Source of the DNA: Alphaproteobacteria bacterium
GTDB taxonomy: Bacteria; Pseudomonadota; Alphaproteobacteria; BNTO01
Assembly: GCA_025996655.1 (NCBI GenBank)
Contig: BNTO01000029.1
Location: 1 to 8,289 of the forward strand
Direction of reading: 5' to 3'
DNA length: 8,289 bases
A program made the translations under genes and the position numbers. The notes under the pieces were generated by a model. That model saw only the letters and a program-made list of their open reading frames with translations. It was not told the origin of the DNA and searched no databases. This document shows positions 1 to 5,601 of the stretch, piece after piece; position 1 is the first letter of the stretch, and the number at the start of each line of letters is the position of its first letter.

Positions 1-1
1 T

Positions 2-391
2 GATGAATTTTTTCCTATGCTAAAACCTGAACGGATGGCCCCAGTCCTAGCTAAACTAATGATCTTGCTCAATAAGGCTTCTCTTGAAACACAAGCCATT
101 CAAAAAGATTTTTGTAAGAAAACCATTGCAACAGCCATAAGCAGAGGATTTGGGAACATTCTTTTCTCACACATAAGTGAGACGGGTCAGATCAACATGT
201 CACAAGAACTTCTCGCCTTATGTGTTTACTTGGACGCTTACTTGTTGAATGATTTGGACGAAGATGAATCGGACATTCTAAGCCAAAACCATGAAGAAAA
301 ACTGACTATGTCTGGTAAAAATATTCTACTAATAGATGAGCTATGTTTCATCATAGAAGATAGACAACATGAGCAGATATACAACATTTGA
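2..391 (+). CDS. Hypothetical protein, 3' part (5' end outside window)
   Basis: The frame is open from the first bases of the window to the TGA at 389-391, giving about 129 residues. The first ATG (17) has no ribosome binding site and the frame is open before it, so this is most likely the C-terminal part of a longer protein rather than a complete gene. The visible part is mostly predicted helix with an acidic stretch (DLDEDESD) near the middle and no signal peptide or membrane segment. I recognise no family. The next gene (479-1525) is in the same reading frame, and the 29 codons between the TGA and its ATG contain no stop, so the two may be halves of one gene split by a nonsense codon. Confidence 0.55.
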   Translation, partial: DEFFPMLKPERMAPVLAKLMILLNKASLETQAIQKDFCKKTIATAISRGFGNILFSHISETGQINMSQELLALCVYLDAYLLNDLDEDESDILSQNHEEKLTMSGKNILLIDELCFIIEDRQHEQIYNI

Positions 392-478
392 GAGGCCGCT
401 GTTGAATCTTTAGAGATAAGCTCTCGAGAACAACATAGGTTTCATTGCCCTGCGGCTATTGATCAGGCACCTTTTTGC

Positions 479-1525
479 ATGTCTCAAACATTATTCAGTT
501 TTGGGATTAAGAGTGAGTTCGGACTTCAACCTAGCTGGGATGAAATCCTAACGAAAGAAGAGTCAAAGGCCCTCTCAGAACCATCAAAAAGGAAATACCA
601 GGGGACGGAGGACCCTACGTACAAAATTCGTTTTGATGCGGAAACAACTTCTGCCGTTATGAAATTCTTGGAAGGAAGAAAAAGAGGTGTTAACTCTTAC
701 GACTTGCAAAATCCGGCCGAATTAGCTGAAATGGAAAGAGACTTAGTTTCTGGAAAAATTGATCCAGGATCGGTCAACGACACAAAATATATATACAATA
801 CCTTCCCTCTTGCAAACGCCATAAAAAACAACTGTTCTAAGGAGAGTATCCTCCATCTCCTGAAAATGGGGGCCGATCCACTAACGGTACTAGGGATTAA
901 CTTCGACTCCGACAAAGTTTTTGCCCTTGAGTTACGAACTTTTTATGAACTTTTTTCACGGATAAACAAGACAACTTTCACTCTGGTAGAAACTTACAGT
1001 ATTCTAGATATAGCAGCCATGTGCTCTCCTGATACATCAGGGGCCACCTCTTCCTCTGCTATGAATGACGAAGAAATTATGAGAAAAATTCTTGGAGATT
1101 CTAGAATAGAAAAAGTAATCACTACTGAAGAGTTTTTTAAAAGTCATAATATGTTTCATTTGTTTTACCTGGCTATAACCCACAGTCGCCCATCTCTTTT
1201 TCATCTCATTCTTTCTAAAGATAAAAAAATACGAAAAGATTACTTTGATAAGCCGTTTCGTTTTGAAGAAAGAGTTGGCGGGGATCTTGTGTTGCCGAGT
1301 TCGCCCGAGACTTTGGTTTTTACTTGGCGTGCCAACATAACAGGAAATCTTGTACTGTCCTCATGTACGCAACTGAAAACTTTAGAAATTCAAGGAGACA
1401 TCGGAGGCACTATAAAGGTACCAAGTTCGTTGACAGCTTTAAAAATCGACAAGTGTGCAAAGATAAAGGGTGAGGTCACTTTGCCAGAAAAATGTATTTT
1501 GGTTGATGAACGAGGAAAAAAGTAA
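479..1525 (+). CDS. Ankyrin-like protein with C-terminal 21-residue repeats
   Basis: 348 residues, function unknown. Residues 108-136 look like an ankyrin unit: a PLANAI helix, then LLKMGADPL, matching the LLxxGADP turn. Weaker ankyrin-like helices follow around 174-182 (SILDIAAM) and 225-247 (LFYLAI...LFHLIL). The C-terminal region (about 268-340) is a beta-rich repeat with glycines at 268, 289, 310 and 331, exactly 21 residues apart, and recurring PSS...L..L positions, reminiscent of leucine-rich or beta-solenoid repeats. There is no signal peptide or membrane segment. Ankyrin and LRR-like proteins are common in intracellular bacteria as host-directed proteins, so an effector role is possible but inferred. 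The ATG at 479 has no Shine-Dalgarno or evident promoter, and the frame continues upstream to the TGA at 389-391, so the true start is uncertain. Confidence 0.75.
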   Translation: MSQTLFSFGIKSEFGLQPSWDEILTKEESKALSEPSKRKYQGTEDPTYKIRFDAETTSAVMKFLEGRKRGVNSYDLQNPAELAEMERDLVSGKIDPGSVNDTKYIYNTFPLANAIKNNCSKESILHLLKMGADPLTVLGINFDSDKVFALELRTFYELFSRINKTTFTLVETYSILDIAAMCSPDTSGATSSSAMNDEEIMRKILGDSRIEKVITTEEFFKSHNMFHLFYLAITHSRPSLFHLILSKDKKIRKDYFDKPFRFEERVGGDLVLPSSPETLVFTWRANITGNLVLSSCTQLKTLEIQGDIGGTIKVPSSLTALKIDKCAKIKGEVTLPEKCILVDERGKK

Positions 1526-1536
1526 CAGACGAAAAC

Positions 1537-1568
1537 TAAGGCTCAAAGAGCACTTCTTCTGAGCCTTA
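1537..1568 (+). terminator. Stem-loop just after the ankyrin-like gene
   Basis: TAAGGCTCA pairs perfectly with TGAGCCTTA (9 bp), and an inner AAGA/TCTT pair extends the stem. It begins 12 bases after the stop codon at 1525, which suits a transcription end or mRNA-stabilising hairpin. There is no T-run directly after it, so it is not a classical intrinsic terminator. The right arm can also pair with downstream bases (CCTTAAA 1564-1570 with TTTAAGG 1582-1588), giving mutually exclusive folds. Confidence 0.4.
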
Positions 1569-1605
1569 AAGGGCTCTGAATTTTAAGGTAAGGATTAACC
1601 CAAAG

Positions 1606-1729
1606 TCTCTATGGCGGTTAGCGAGACTTTGCCGCGACGTACGATCCCATTCCGAACTCGGCTGTGAAACGGTTCAGCGTCTATTGTACTTTGTTTTAAG
1701 GCACGTGAGAGTCGGTCGTTGCCAAGTCC
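1606..1729 (+). rRNA. rrf: 5S ribosomal RNA (isolated, divergent 5' half)
   Basis: The 5S core is clear by recall of the family: TGGCGG-TTAGCG near the 5' end (1612-1623), GATCCCATTCCGAACTCGG for the loop B/C region (1643-1661), GTGAAACGGTTCAGCG (1664-1679), TTGTACT (1684-1690), and GAGAGTCGGTCGTTGCCA (1707-1724). The last 40 bases align without gaps to the alphaproteobacterial form, including the TTAA loop of helix IV. The 5' half is odd: extra bases lie between TTAGCG and GATCCC, terminal helix I is weak, and a 9-bp perfect hairpin (1601-1609 with 1623-1631) competes with the normal fold. The ends are therefore approximate. AAGGAT (1590-1595) pairs with ATCCTT (1736-1741) as a possible precursor stem, and a T-run at 1746-1753 may end transcription. 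No 16S, 23S or tRNA gene adjoins it. It could be a functional separate 5S gene or a decaying copy. Confidence 0.85.
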
Positions 1730-1789
1730 TCTAAGATCCTTTGAATTTTTTTTATTCTTTGCATGTAAGATGCGATCATCTTCATTACC

Positions 1790-2509
1790 TTACCTTTTTC
1801 CAGCATCTTTCTTATTATGAAGTTCATCAAGCGTTTCCTTGGCTTTCTGGATAAATGTTTCGAGTAGTCTATTAGATTTAGATATATGAGATATATCCGT
1901 CAGGTATGCTAGTGCCGCCGGACGACCATAATGAGCAACATTTTTAATAATATTTATCAGCGCTTCAAAACCTGGCTTTACATCTAAAGAGAGGACATTG
2001 GCTGGACCTCGTCTAAGATCTTCATAGACAATCGTCCCAAGATAGAGAACAGCGTAACCCGTTTCCTTGGCATCACCCTCTTGTGCAAGAGCGACAATTG
2101 CGTCAAAACCCCATTGTAAGTCCGAAAAGCTGTTCTTATTTAAATGATGGACATGGTTAACAATTCTCCCTACGTATTCAGTTGCAACCTCTCTGGCCTC
2201 AGCCGTTTTACTTTCCTTAGCAATAGCGACAAGCGCGTTAAAAGGAGATATCAAAGAATTTGCATTTTCTACATTAGCCGAGGCAATCCTTCCAACACAG
2301 TCCGCTGCAGCGTCATCCCCTTCTTTTGCGCGTGTAATAAGTTGATGACACGTTTGCTCTTGCATCATAGGACCTTCACTTCCACAATAGATCTTATAAA
2401 GGTCCCTCACGCGCCACCCCTCGTCTTGCGACCCAAAACTTGTAGAAACGGCGCCTGAAAACAAAAAAACCGAGGATAAGCTTAATATCTTTAAAAAATA
2501 ATTATTCAT
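1790..2509 (-). CDS. Secreted helical-repeat protein, unknown function
   Basis: 239 residues. The N-terminus (MNNYFLKILS...FLFSGA) is a typical signal peptide with likely cleavage near residues 20-27, so the mature protein should be exported. The mature part contains four related units starting at C54 (CHQLITRAKEG), F90 (FNALVAIAKES), F135 (FDAIVALAQEG) and F181 (FEALINIIKN). In the first three, a second helix follows of the form CVGRIA, YVGRIV or YLGTIV; the last has AYLTDIS. The spacing is 36, 45 and 46 residues. This looks like an alpha-solenoid of HEAT/ARM type, though no named family is recognised. Cysteines at 42, 54 and 71 remain in the mature part. A promoter lies just upstream (2544-2573). 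The C-terminus is lysine-rich. The C-terminal unit of the gene at 3113-3961 resembles these repeats. A role in the periplasm or towards a host is inference. Confidence 0.8.
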   Translation of the reverse strand: MNNYFLKILSLSSVFLFSGAVSTSFGSQDEGWRVRDLYKIYCGSEGPMMQEQTCHQLITRAKEGDDAAADCVGRIASANVENANSLISPFNALVAIAKESKTAEAREVATEYVGRIVNHVHHLNKNSFSDLQWGFDAIVALAQEGDAKETGYAVLYLGTIVYEDLRRGPANVLSLDVKPGFEALINIIKNVAHYGRPAALAYLTDISHISKSNRLLETFIQKAKETLDELHNKKDAGKR

Positions 2510-2543
2510 GTCTTTTATATCAAAAAATAACTTTATATTATAT

Positions 2544-2573
2544 ATAATATACTTATTAATTACTTTTTGTCAA
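2544..2573 (-). promoter_or_regulatory. Sigma70-type promoter of the secreted repeat protein
   Basis: On the minus strand TTGACA (2573-2568, a perfect -35) is followed after 18 bases by TATTAT (2549-2544, -10). The predicted start near 2537 leaves a leader of about 28 bases before the ATG at 2509. The spacer is almost pure A/T. No strong Shine-Dalgarno is seen in the leader. Confidence 0.7.
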
Positions 2574-2590
2574 GAACAAGTTTTTGTTCT
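2573..2590. promoter_or_regulatory. Candidate operator: 7-bp inverted repeat at the -35 box
   Basis: AGAACAA and TTGTTCT form a perfect inverted repeat with a 4-base gap. The repeat touches the -35 box of the minus-strand promoter. Its position suits binding of a dimeric regulator, as repressor or class II activator. No regulator gene is in the window, so the role is inferred from symmetry and position only. Confidence 0.35.
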
Positions 2591-2747
2591 CCGGTCCTTT
2601 TGCAATCCTTAAAAGCTTTTTCAAGAGATTATGACGTTAACGCTTACAAGGATCTTTTCCTTTTTTGATTTTCTTCACAAAGAAATTGCATCTCTTCAAA
2701 ATTATAGATATACAAAGAGAAGAGGGTAGCGACACAAGAAAGACTTT

Positions 2748-2975
2748 ATGCAAAATATTACAGATGAAGCGATTAGCAAGCTCCCCTTCGAAGAGGCGCT
2801 AGGGCGCCTAGAGTCGCTTGTGGCTGCGCTTGAGCAAGGGAATGTATCGCTAGATGAGGCGGTCGCCGTTTTCGAACTGGCCAACAAAATCCGCCTTCAT
2901 TGCGAGCAAAGGCTGACAGAAGCCAAACTGAAAGTTGAAAAAATTATTCAAACGTCCCAGAAGGCGGAAATTTGA
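2748..2975 (+). CDS. xseB: Exodeoxyribonuclease VII small subunit
   Basis: 75 residues, close to the family's usual length of about 80. The XseB signature is present: LPFEEALGRLESLVAALEQG, then SLDEAVAVFE and the C-terminal helix with LTEAKLKVEKI. The protein folds as a helical hairpin that binds XseA; the complex degrades single-stranded DNA to oligonucleotides in the cytoplasm and takes part in repair. xseA is not in the window, so the subunits are encoded apart here. The ATG start gives the standard N-terminus, but only a weak A/G-rich stretch (AAGAAAG) precedes it. A damaged second copy lies at 4199-4413. Confidence 0.93.
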   Translation: MQNITDEAISKLPFEEALGRLESLVAALEQGNVSLDEAVAVFELANKIRLHCEQRLTEAKLKVEKIIQTSQKAEI

Positions 2976-3050
2976 AAAACGCTGGGGGCAATTTTTTCGA
3001 AGCTTTTTAAAATAAGGATCTAGCATAGTAAGAAGCATAAATCAAAAAAC

Positions 3051-3080
3051 TTGACACCTATATAGAAGACGCGATACACT
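3051..3080 (+). promoter_or_regulatory. Sigma70-type promoter of the 282-residue secreted protein
   Basis: TTGACA (3051-3056) is followed after 18 bases by TACACT (3075-3080). The predicted start near 3087 gives a leader of roughly 26 bases to the ATG at 3113. The leader is pyrimidine-rich and has no Shine-Dalgarno. The layout (perfect -35, 18-base spacer, short leader) copies that of the related gene at 1790-2509. Confidence 0.65.
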
Positions 3081-3112
3081 GTGCTTAGTGCTTCTCTTTT
3101 TTGTTTTAAATT

Positions 3113-3961
3113 ATGCTAAATCGTTCCTGCCTTTTACTGGGGTTAAGTGTTTTCTCTTTTTCCACACAAGCGTCTACGGACACAGTTGCGCCCATACAGC
3201 AAGGTCCTTCTTCTGCTGCCCTTGCACAAATTTTGAAATCTTGTCCTAGGGGTTTTGATCCGGTCGCGTATACCAATACATTTTTCCAATTTATAGAAGC
3301 CAAAGAGACGGAAAATTCCGCCGCACAGGATCAGTTCTGCAGAGAAAAAGGTTGGTCGTCAAAATCATCGCTTATAGATTTTCTAAGCTGTCGACAAATT
3401 GAGGGCGAAACGAACGAGGCTTACGAAGCTCGTGTCGGGAGCCAAGTATGGAGAACGGAGCACTATACTGAATTAGCTCAACAGAAGCAACAGGGATTGG
3501 ATGCATTTAAAGCGCGTTGCGAAAAAGCTGCAGAAGATTTAGAGCTTTTAGGCGAAACATTACCTGATCTTTGCTATGGAAGGATTCCTGCAATGGAGGA
3601 AAAAGACATCGACGTTTTGGTTGAAATTTCTGAGGAACCAGGGACCAAGTTTTCTAAATATGTAGCAGAAATACAACAAGATTACAGGTTAAAAAATCAA
3701 TCGAAAGATTTTGTTGTGAGATACATCGTTAACTACTTACCAGGACTTATGAGAAGAAACCAGGATTATAAATGGGCCTTGGCTCTTGCTTCGCATCCTG
3801 ATGAAACCACGATGCTTGAGCAAGAAAAACGCAGGGCTCTGGAAAAATTTCTTGGTACAATAGTTCACTACGTGCACAATATTTGTTCGAAAAATAATCT
3901 ATATTTGCCAGACGACCGCATGGAAAAAGAAACAGAGGATCTTTACCCAGACCCAAAATAG
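3113..3961 (+). CDS. Secreted cysteine-containing protein, unknown function
   Basis: 282 residues. Residues 1-20 form a signal peptide (MLNRSCLLLGLSVFSFSTQA, cleavage probably after TQA). The mature part has six cysteines (44, 76, 93, 136, 154, 258), an even number that would allow three disulfides in the periplasm or outside the cell. The middle is charged and helical (about 120-145 may coil). Residues 221-265 (ALALASHPDE..., then EKFLGTIVHYVHNI) resemble the repeat of the secreted protein at 1790-2509 (ALVAIAKES..., then EYVGRIVNHVHHL), suggesting a shared module. No family is recognised. It has its own promoter (3051-3080). The ATG is chosen because it begins the signal peptide and lies a short way after the promoter. 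Confidence 0.8.
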   Translation: MLNRSCLLLGLSVFSFSTQASTDTVAPIQQGPSSAALAQILKSCPRGFDPVAYTNTFFQFIEAKETENSAAQDQFCREKGWSSKSSLIDFLSCRQIEGETNEAYEARVGSQVWRTEHYTELAQQKQQGLDAFKARCEKAAEDLELLGETLPDLCYGRIPAMEEKDIDVLVEISEEPGTKFSKYVAEIQQDYRLKNQSKDFVVRYIVNYLPGLMRRNQDYKWALALASHPDETTMLEQEKRRALEKFLGTIVHYVHNICSKNNLYLPDDRMEKETEDLYPDPK

Positions 3962-3998
3962 AAAAAAAAGAGTGAGGACCACTTTGAAGGTGGCCCTC
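3962..3998 (-). terminator. Intrinsic terminator read on the minus strand
   Basis: A hairpin at 3974-3998 has a GAGG/CCTC base, one A-C mismatch, then CCACTT/AGGTGG around a TGA loop. Read on the minus strand it is followed, after four bases, by eight T residues (the A-run at 3962-3969). This would stop leftward transcripts, for example read-through from fabH, before they enter the convergent gene at 3113-3961. It could also serve as the 3' hairpin of that gene's mRNA. Confidence 0.55.
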
Positions 3999-4044
3999 CT
4001 GTAAACATCCTGCTAATAACGAACAGAACTTGAACGGACCAATG

Positions 4045-4140
4045 CTATACTACTTCCCCTTTAAAGGGTGCGCTGTATTTTCTTTGGAGATCAAAACAAT
4101 AAGAAAATATCCTGCGATCTTTAAAAGGGACGTAGTATAG
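4045..4140. mobile_element. MITE-like 96-bp inverted-repeat element (IS630-type ends)
   Basis: The ends CTATACTAC (4045-4053) and GTAGTATAG (4132-4140) are perfect complements. The match extends inwards over 40 bases with about 31 identical positions, ending in a perfect TATTTTCTT/AAGAAAATA pair around a short centre, so the whole element can fold into one long hairpin. It has no coding capacity. Its left end nearly equals the terminal repeat of the IS630-family element at 8143 (CTATACCACTTCCC, then TTTAAA). IS630 elements insert at TA, and TA occurs at both borders. It is therefore probably a non-autonomous element moved by an IS630-type transposase. It lies between a terminator-like hairpin and the xseB remnant and interrupts no recognisable gene. 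Confidence 0.75.
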
Positions 4141-4198
4141 TGCTACAAAATCACCCCTTTGAGTCGGACCATCCTTCTTGGTCCAAACAAAATGTTTA

Positions 4199-4413
4199 AT
4201 GCAAAATATTACAGACAAAGCGATTAGCAAACTCCCCTTTGAAGAAGCTTTAGGTCGCCTAGAGTCGTTTGTGGCTACGCTTGAGCAAGGAAATGTGTCG
4301 CTGGATGAGGCGAACTGGCCAACAAAATTCGCCTTTATTGCGGGCGCAGACTGACAGAAGCCAAATTGAAAGTCGAAAAAATTATTTAAACGTTCCAGAA
4401 GGCGGAAGTTGGG
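4199..4413 (+). pseudogene. xseB: Degenerate second copy of xseB
   Basis: The copy starts MQNIT like the gene at 2748 and stays collinear through LPFEEALGRLES and the EQGNVSLDEA segment. After 4312 it lacks 13 bases present in the intact gene, shifting the frame to a stop at 4352-4354. Further on, in the original frame, a CAA codon has become TAA (4387-4389), and the intact gene's own stop is lost. Similarity begins near the ATG and ends near the old stop codon, so only the coding segment was duplicated or acquired, without the upstream region. No promoter is evident. It cannot make a full XseB; a truncated peptide of about 51 residues is possible but unlikely to work. Confidence 0.9.
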
Positions 4414-4451
4414 AAAGAAGTGTGCCCCGACAAGAAAACGCGTAAAGAATC

Positions 4452-5408
4452 TCACCACCGAACCAAGCTCGCTCCCCACGTAAAACCCGCCCCCATCGCG
4501 GATAATGCCACAAGATCGCCCTTTTGAATCCGTCCATCTTGCTCGGCCAAGGCGAGGGAAAGAGGAATGGTAGCAGCCGAGGTGTTCGCAAAAGAATCAA
4601 TCGTTACAATGATTTTTTCTTCAGGAAGATCAAGCCGTTTCGCCACAACGTCCATAATGCGTTTGTTCGCCTGATGCGGCACAAACCAGTCAATGTCAGC
4701 AACCGTGGCGTGATTCTGCTCCAAAGCACTTCGCAAGGAGGCTTCCATTTTTTCAATGGCCGTAATATAGACGCTGCGCCCGTTCATCTTGATGGCGCCG
4801 CGCCCTGCGGAGGTAGGGACAAGGGCATCGGCATAAAGAGCGTCGTACCCCGCACCGTCGGAAAATAAATGGGTCGACAAAACGCGGGACGGCCCTTCTG
4901 TAGCCGTCAAAAGCGTAGCCCCTGCGGCATCCCCGAATAAAACGCATGTAGAGCGATCCGTCCAATCCACGAGGCGCGACATGATATCCGCCCCAATCAC
5001 CAAAACGGTTTGGCACGTTTGTGCACGGATAAAATGATCCGCCACAGATAAGGCGAAAAGAAATCCGGAACAAACCGCCTGAAGATCAAACGCAAAAGCG
5101 CGACTAGCGCCTAATTCCTGTTGAATGTGCGTGGCTGTAGCGGGCAGCGAATGATCCGGCGAGGTTGTGGCCAAAATAATGGCATCAACGTGGTCCGCTT
5201 GAATGTGCGCGCGCGCCAAAGCCTGCTGGGACGCCTGCACACTGAGAGAAGCCACTGTTTCATGCGACGCGACGCGGCGCGCCTGAATGCCTGTTCGCTC
5301 GCGAATCCAGGCATCGCTCGTATCAAGCGTTCGAGAAAGATCCTCGTTCGAAACGCTTCTTGAAGGGGCTGCCCAACCTGTTCCCGCAAGGAAAGAGCCA
5401 ACAGACAT
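4452..5408 (-). CDS. fabH: Beta-ketoacyl-ACP synthase III (FabH)
   Basis: 318 residues, matching the usual 317-330. FabH condenses acetyl-CoA (or another short acyl-CoA) with malonyl-ACP to start type II fatty-acid synthesis in the cytoplasm. The thiolase-fold landmarks are present in order: TSDAWIRERTGI (30-41), the active-site Cys113 in DLQAVCSGF, GADIMSR (139-145), FGDAAGA (158-164), His245 in WFVPHQANKRI, Asn275 in FANTSAATIP, and the glycine loop near GAGFTWG (306-312). All three catalytic residues are intact. DLQAVCSGF is the form I associate with alphaproteobacteria. The family's usual partner plsX is not adjacent; fabH stands alone, divergent from obgE. The ATG gives the expected N-terminus and is preceded by a G-rich GGGG four bases away. 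Confidence 0.95.
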   Translation of the reverse strand: MSVGSFLAGTGWAAPSRSVSNEDLSRTLDTSDAWIRERTGIQARRVASHETVASLSVQASQQALARAHIQADHVDAIILATTSPDHSLPATATHIQQELGASRAFAFDLQAVCSGFLFALSVADHFIRAQTCQTVLVIGADIMSRLVDWTDRSTCVLFGDAAGATLLTATEGPSRVLSTHLFSDGAGYDALYADALVPTSAGRGAIKMNGRSVYITAIEKMEASLRSALEQNHATVADIDWFVPHQANKRIMDVVAKRLDLPEEKIIVTIDSFANTSAATIPLSLALAEQDGRIQKGDLVALSAMGAGFTWGASLVRW

Positions 5409-5510
5409 AAAGCCCCATTTCCCAAAAATCTTACGCCATTCTACGGAGTTTTAGTAAAAAAAGGAAAGGACGTTTTTTAGAGTGGAATATATTAAGGAAC
5501 CTATAACTCT

Positions 5511-5539
5511 TTGTCGCTCACCGTTTATCTGCTTATAAT
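5511..5539 (+). promoter_or_regulatory. Sigma70-type promoter of obgE-trmD-rplS
   Basis: TTGTCG (5511-5516, four of six consensus bases) and a perfect TATAAT (5534-5539) are 17 bases apart. The start would be near 5546, giving a 5' leader of about 55 bases before the obgE ATG at 5602. This also argues against the upstream TTG at 5548 as start codon, since it would lie at the very 5' end of the mRNA with no room for a ribosome site. Confidence 0.7.
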
Positions 5540-5601
5540 GAAGCATCTTGAGCCCACAAAAGAAAGCGCGCCGTAGTCGCCGCGTCTCCTTCAAGTTTTT
5601 C

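Noticed and set aside
389..391. TGA read as tryptophan (alternative genetic code)
   Set aside because: xseB and obgE end at TGA at the expected positions, so TGA works as a stop here.
1767..1782. AAGATG/CATCTT hairpin as terminator of the minus-strand gene at 1790
   Set aside because: The 6-bp stem is A/T-rich and is followed on the minus strand by A-rich, not T-rich, sequence.
2635..2642. CGTTAACG palindrome upstream of xseB as a regulator site
   Set aside because: An 8-bp palindrome alone is too short, and no promoter could be placed next to it.
4045..4479. Minus-strand frame of 144 residues
   Set aside because: It runs antisense through the MITE-like element and the xseB remnant; its sequence is just the complement of those features, like the frame antisense to xseB itself.
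4452..5425. Several other long frames on both strands over fabH
   Set aside because: They are shadows caused by the G/C-rich codon use of fabH; only the 318-residue frame has family motifs.
5548..5601. Upstream TTG start giving an 18-residue extension of Obg
   Set aside because: It lies at the predicted transcription start, has no ribosome site, and the family N-terminus MKFLDEAKV begins at 5602.
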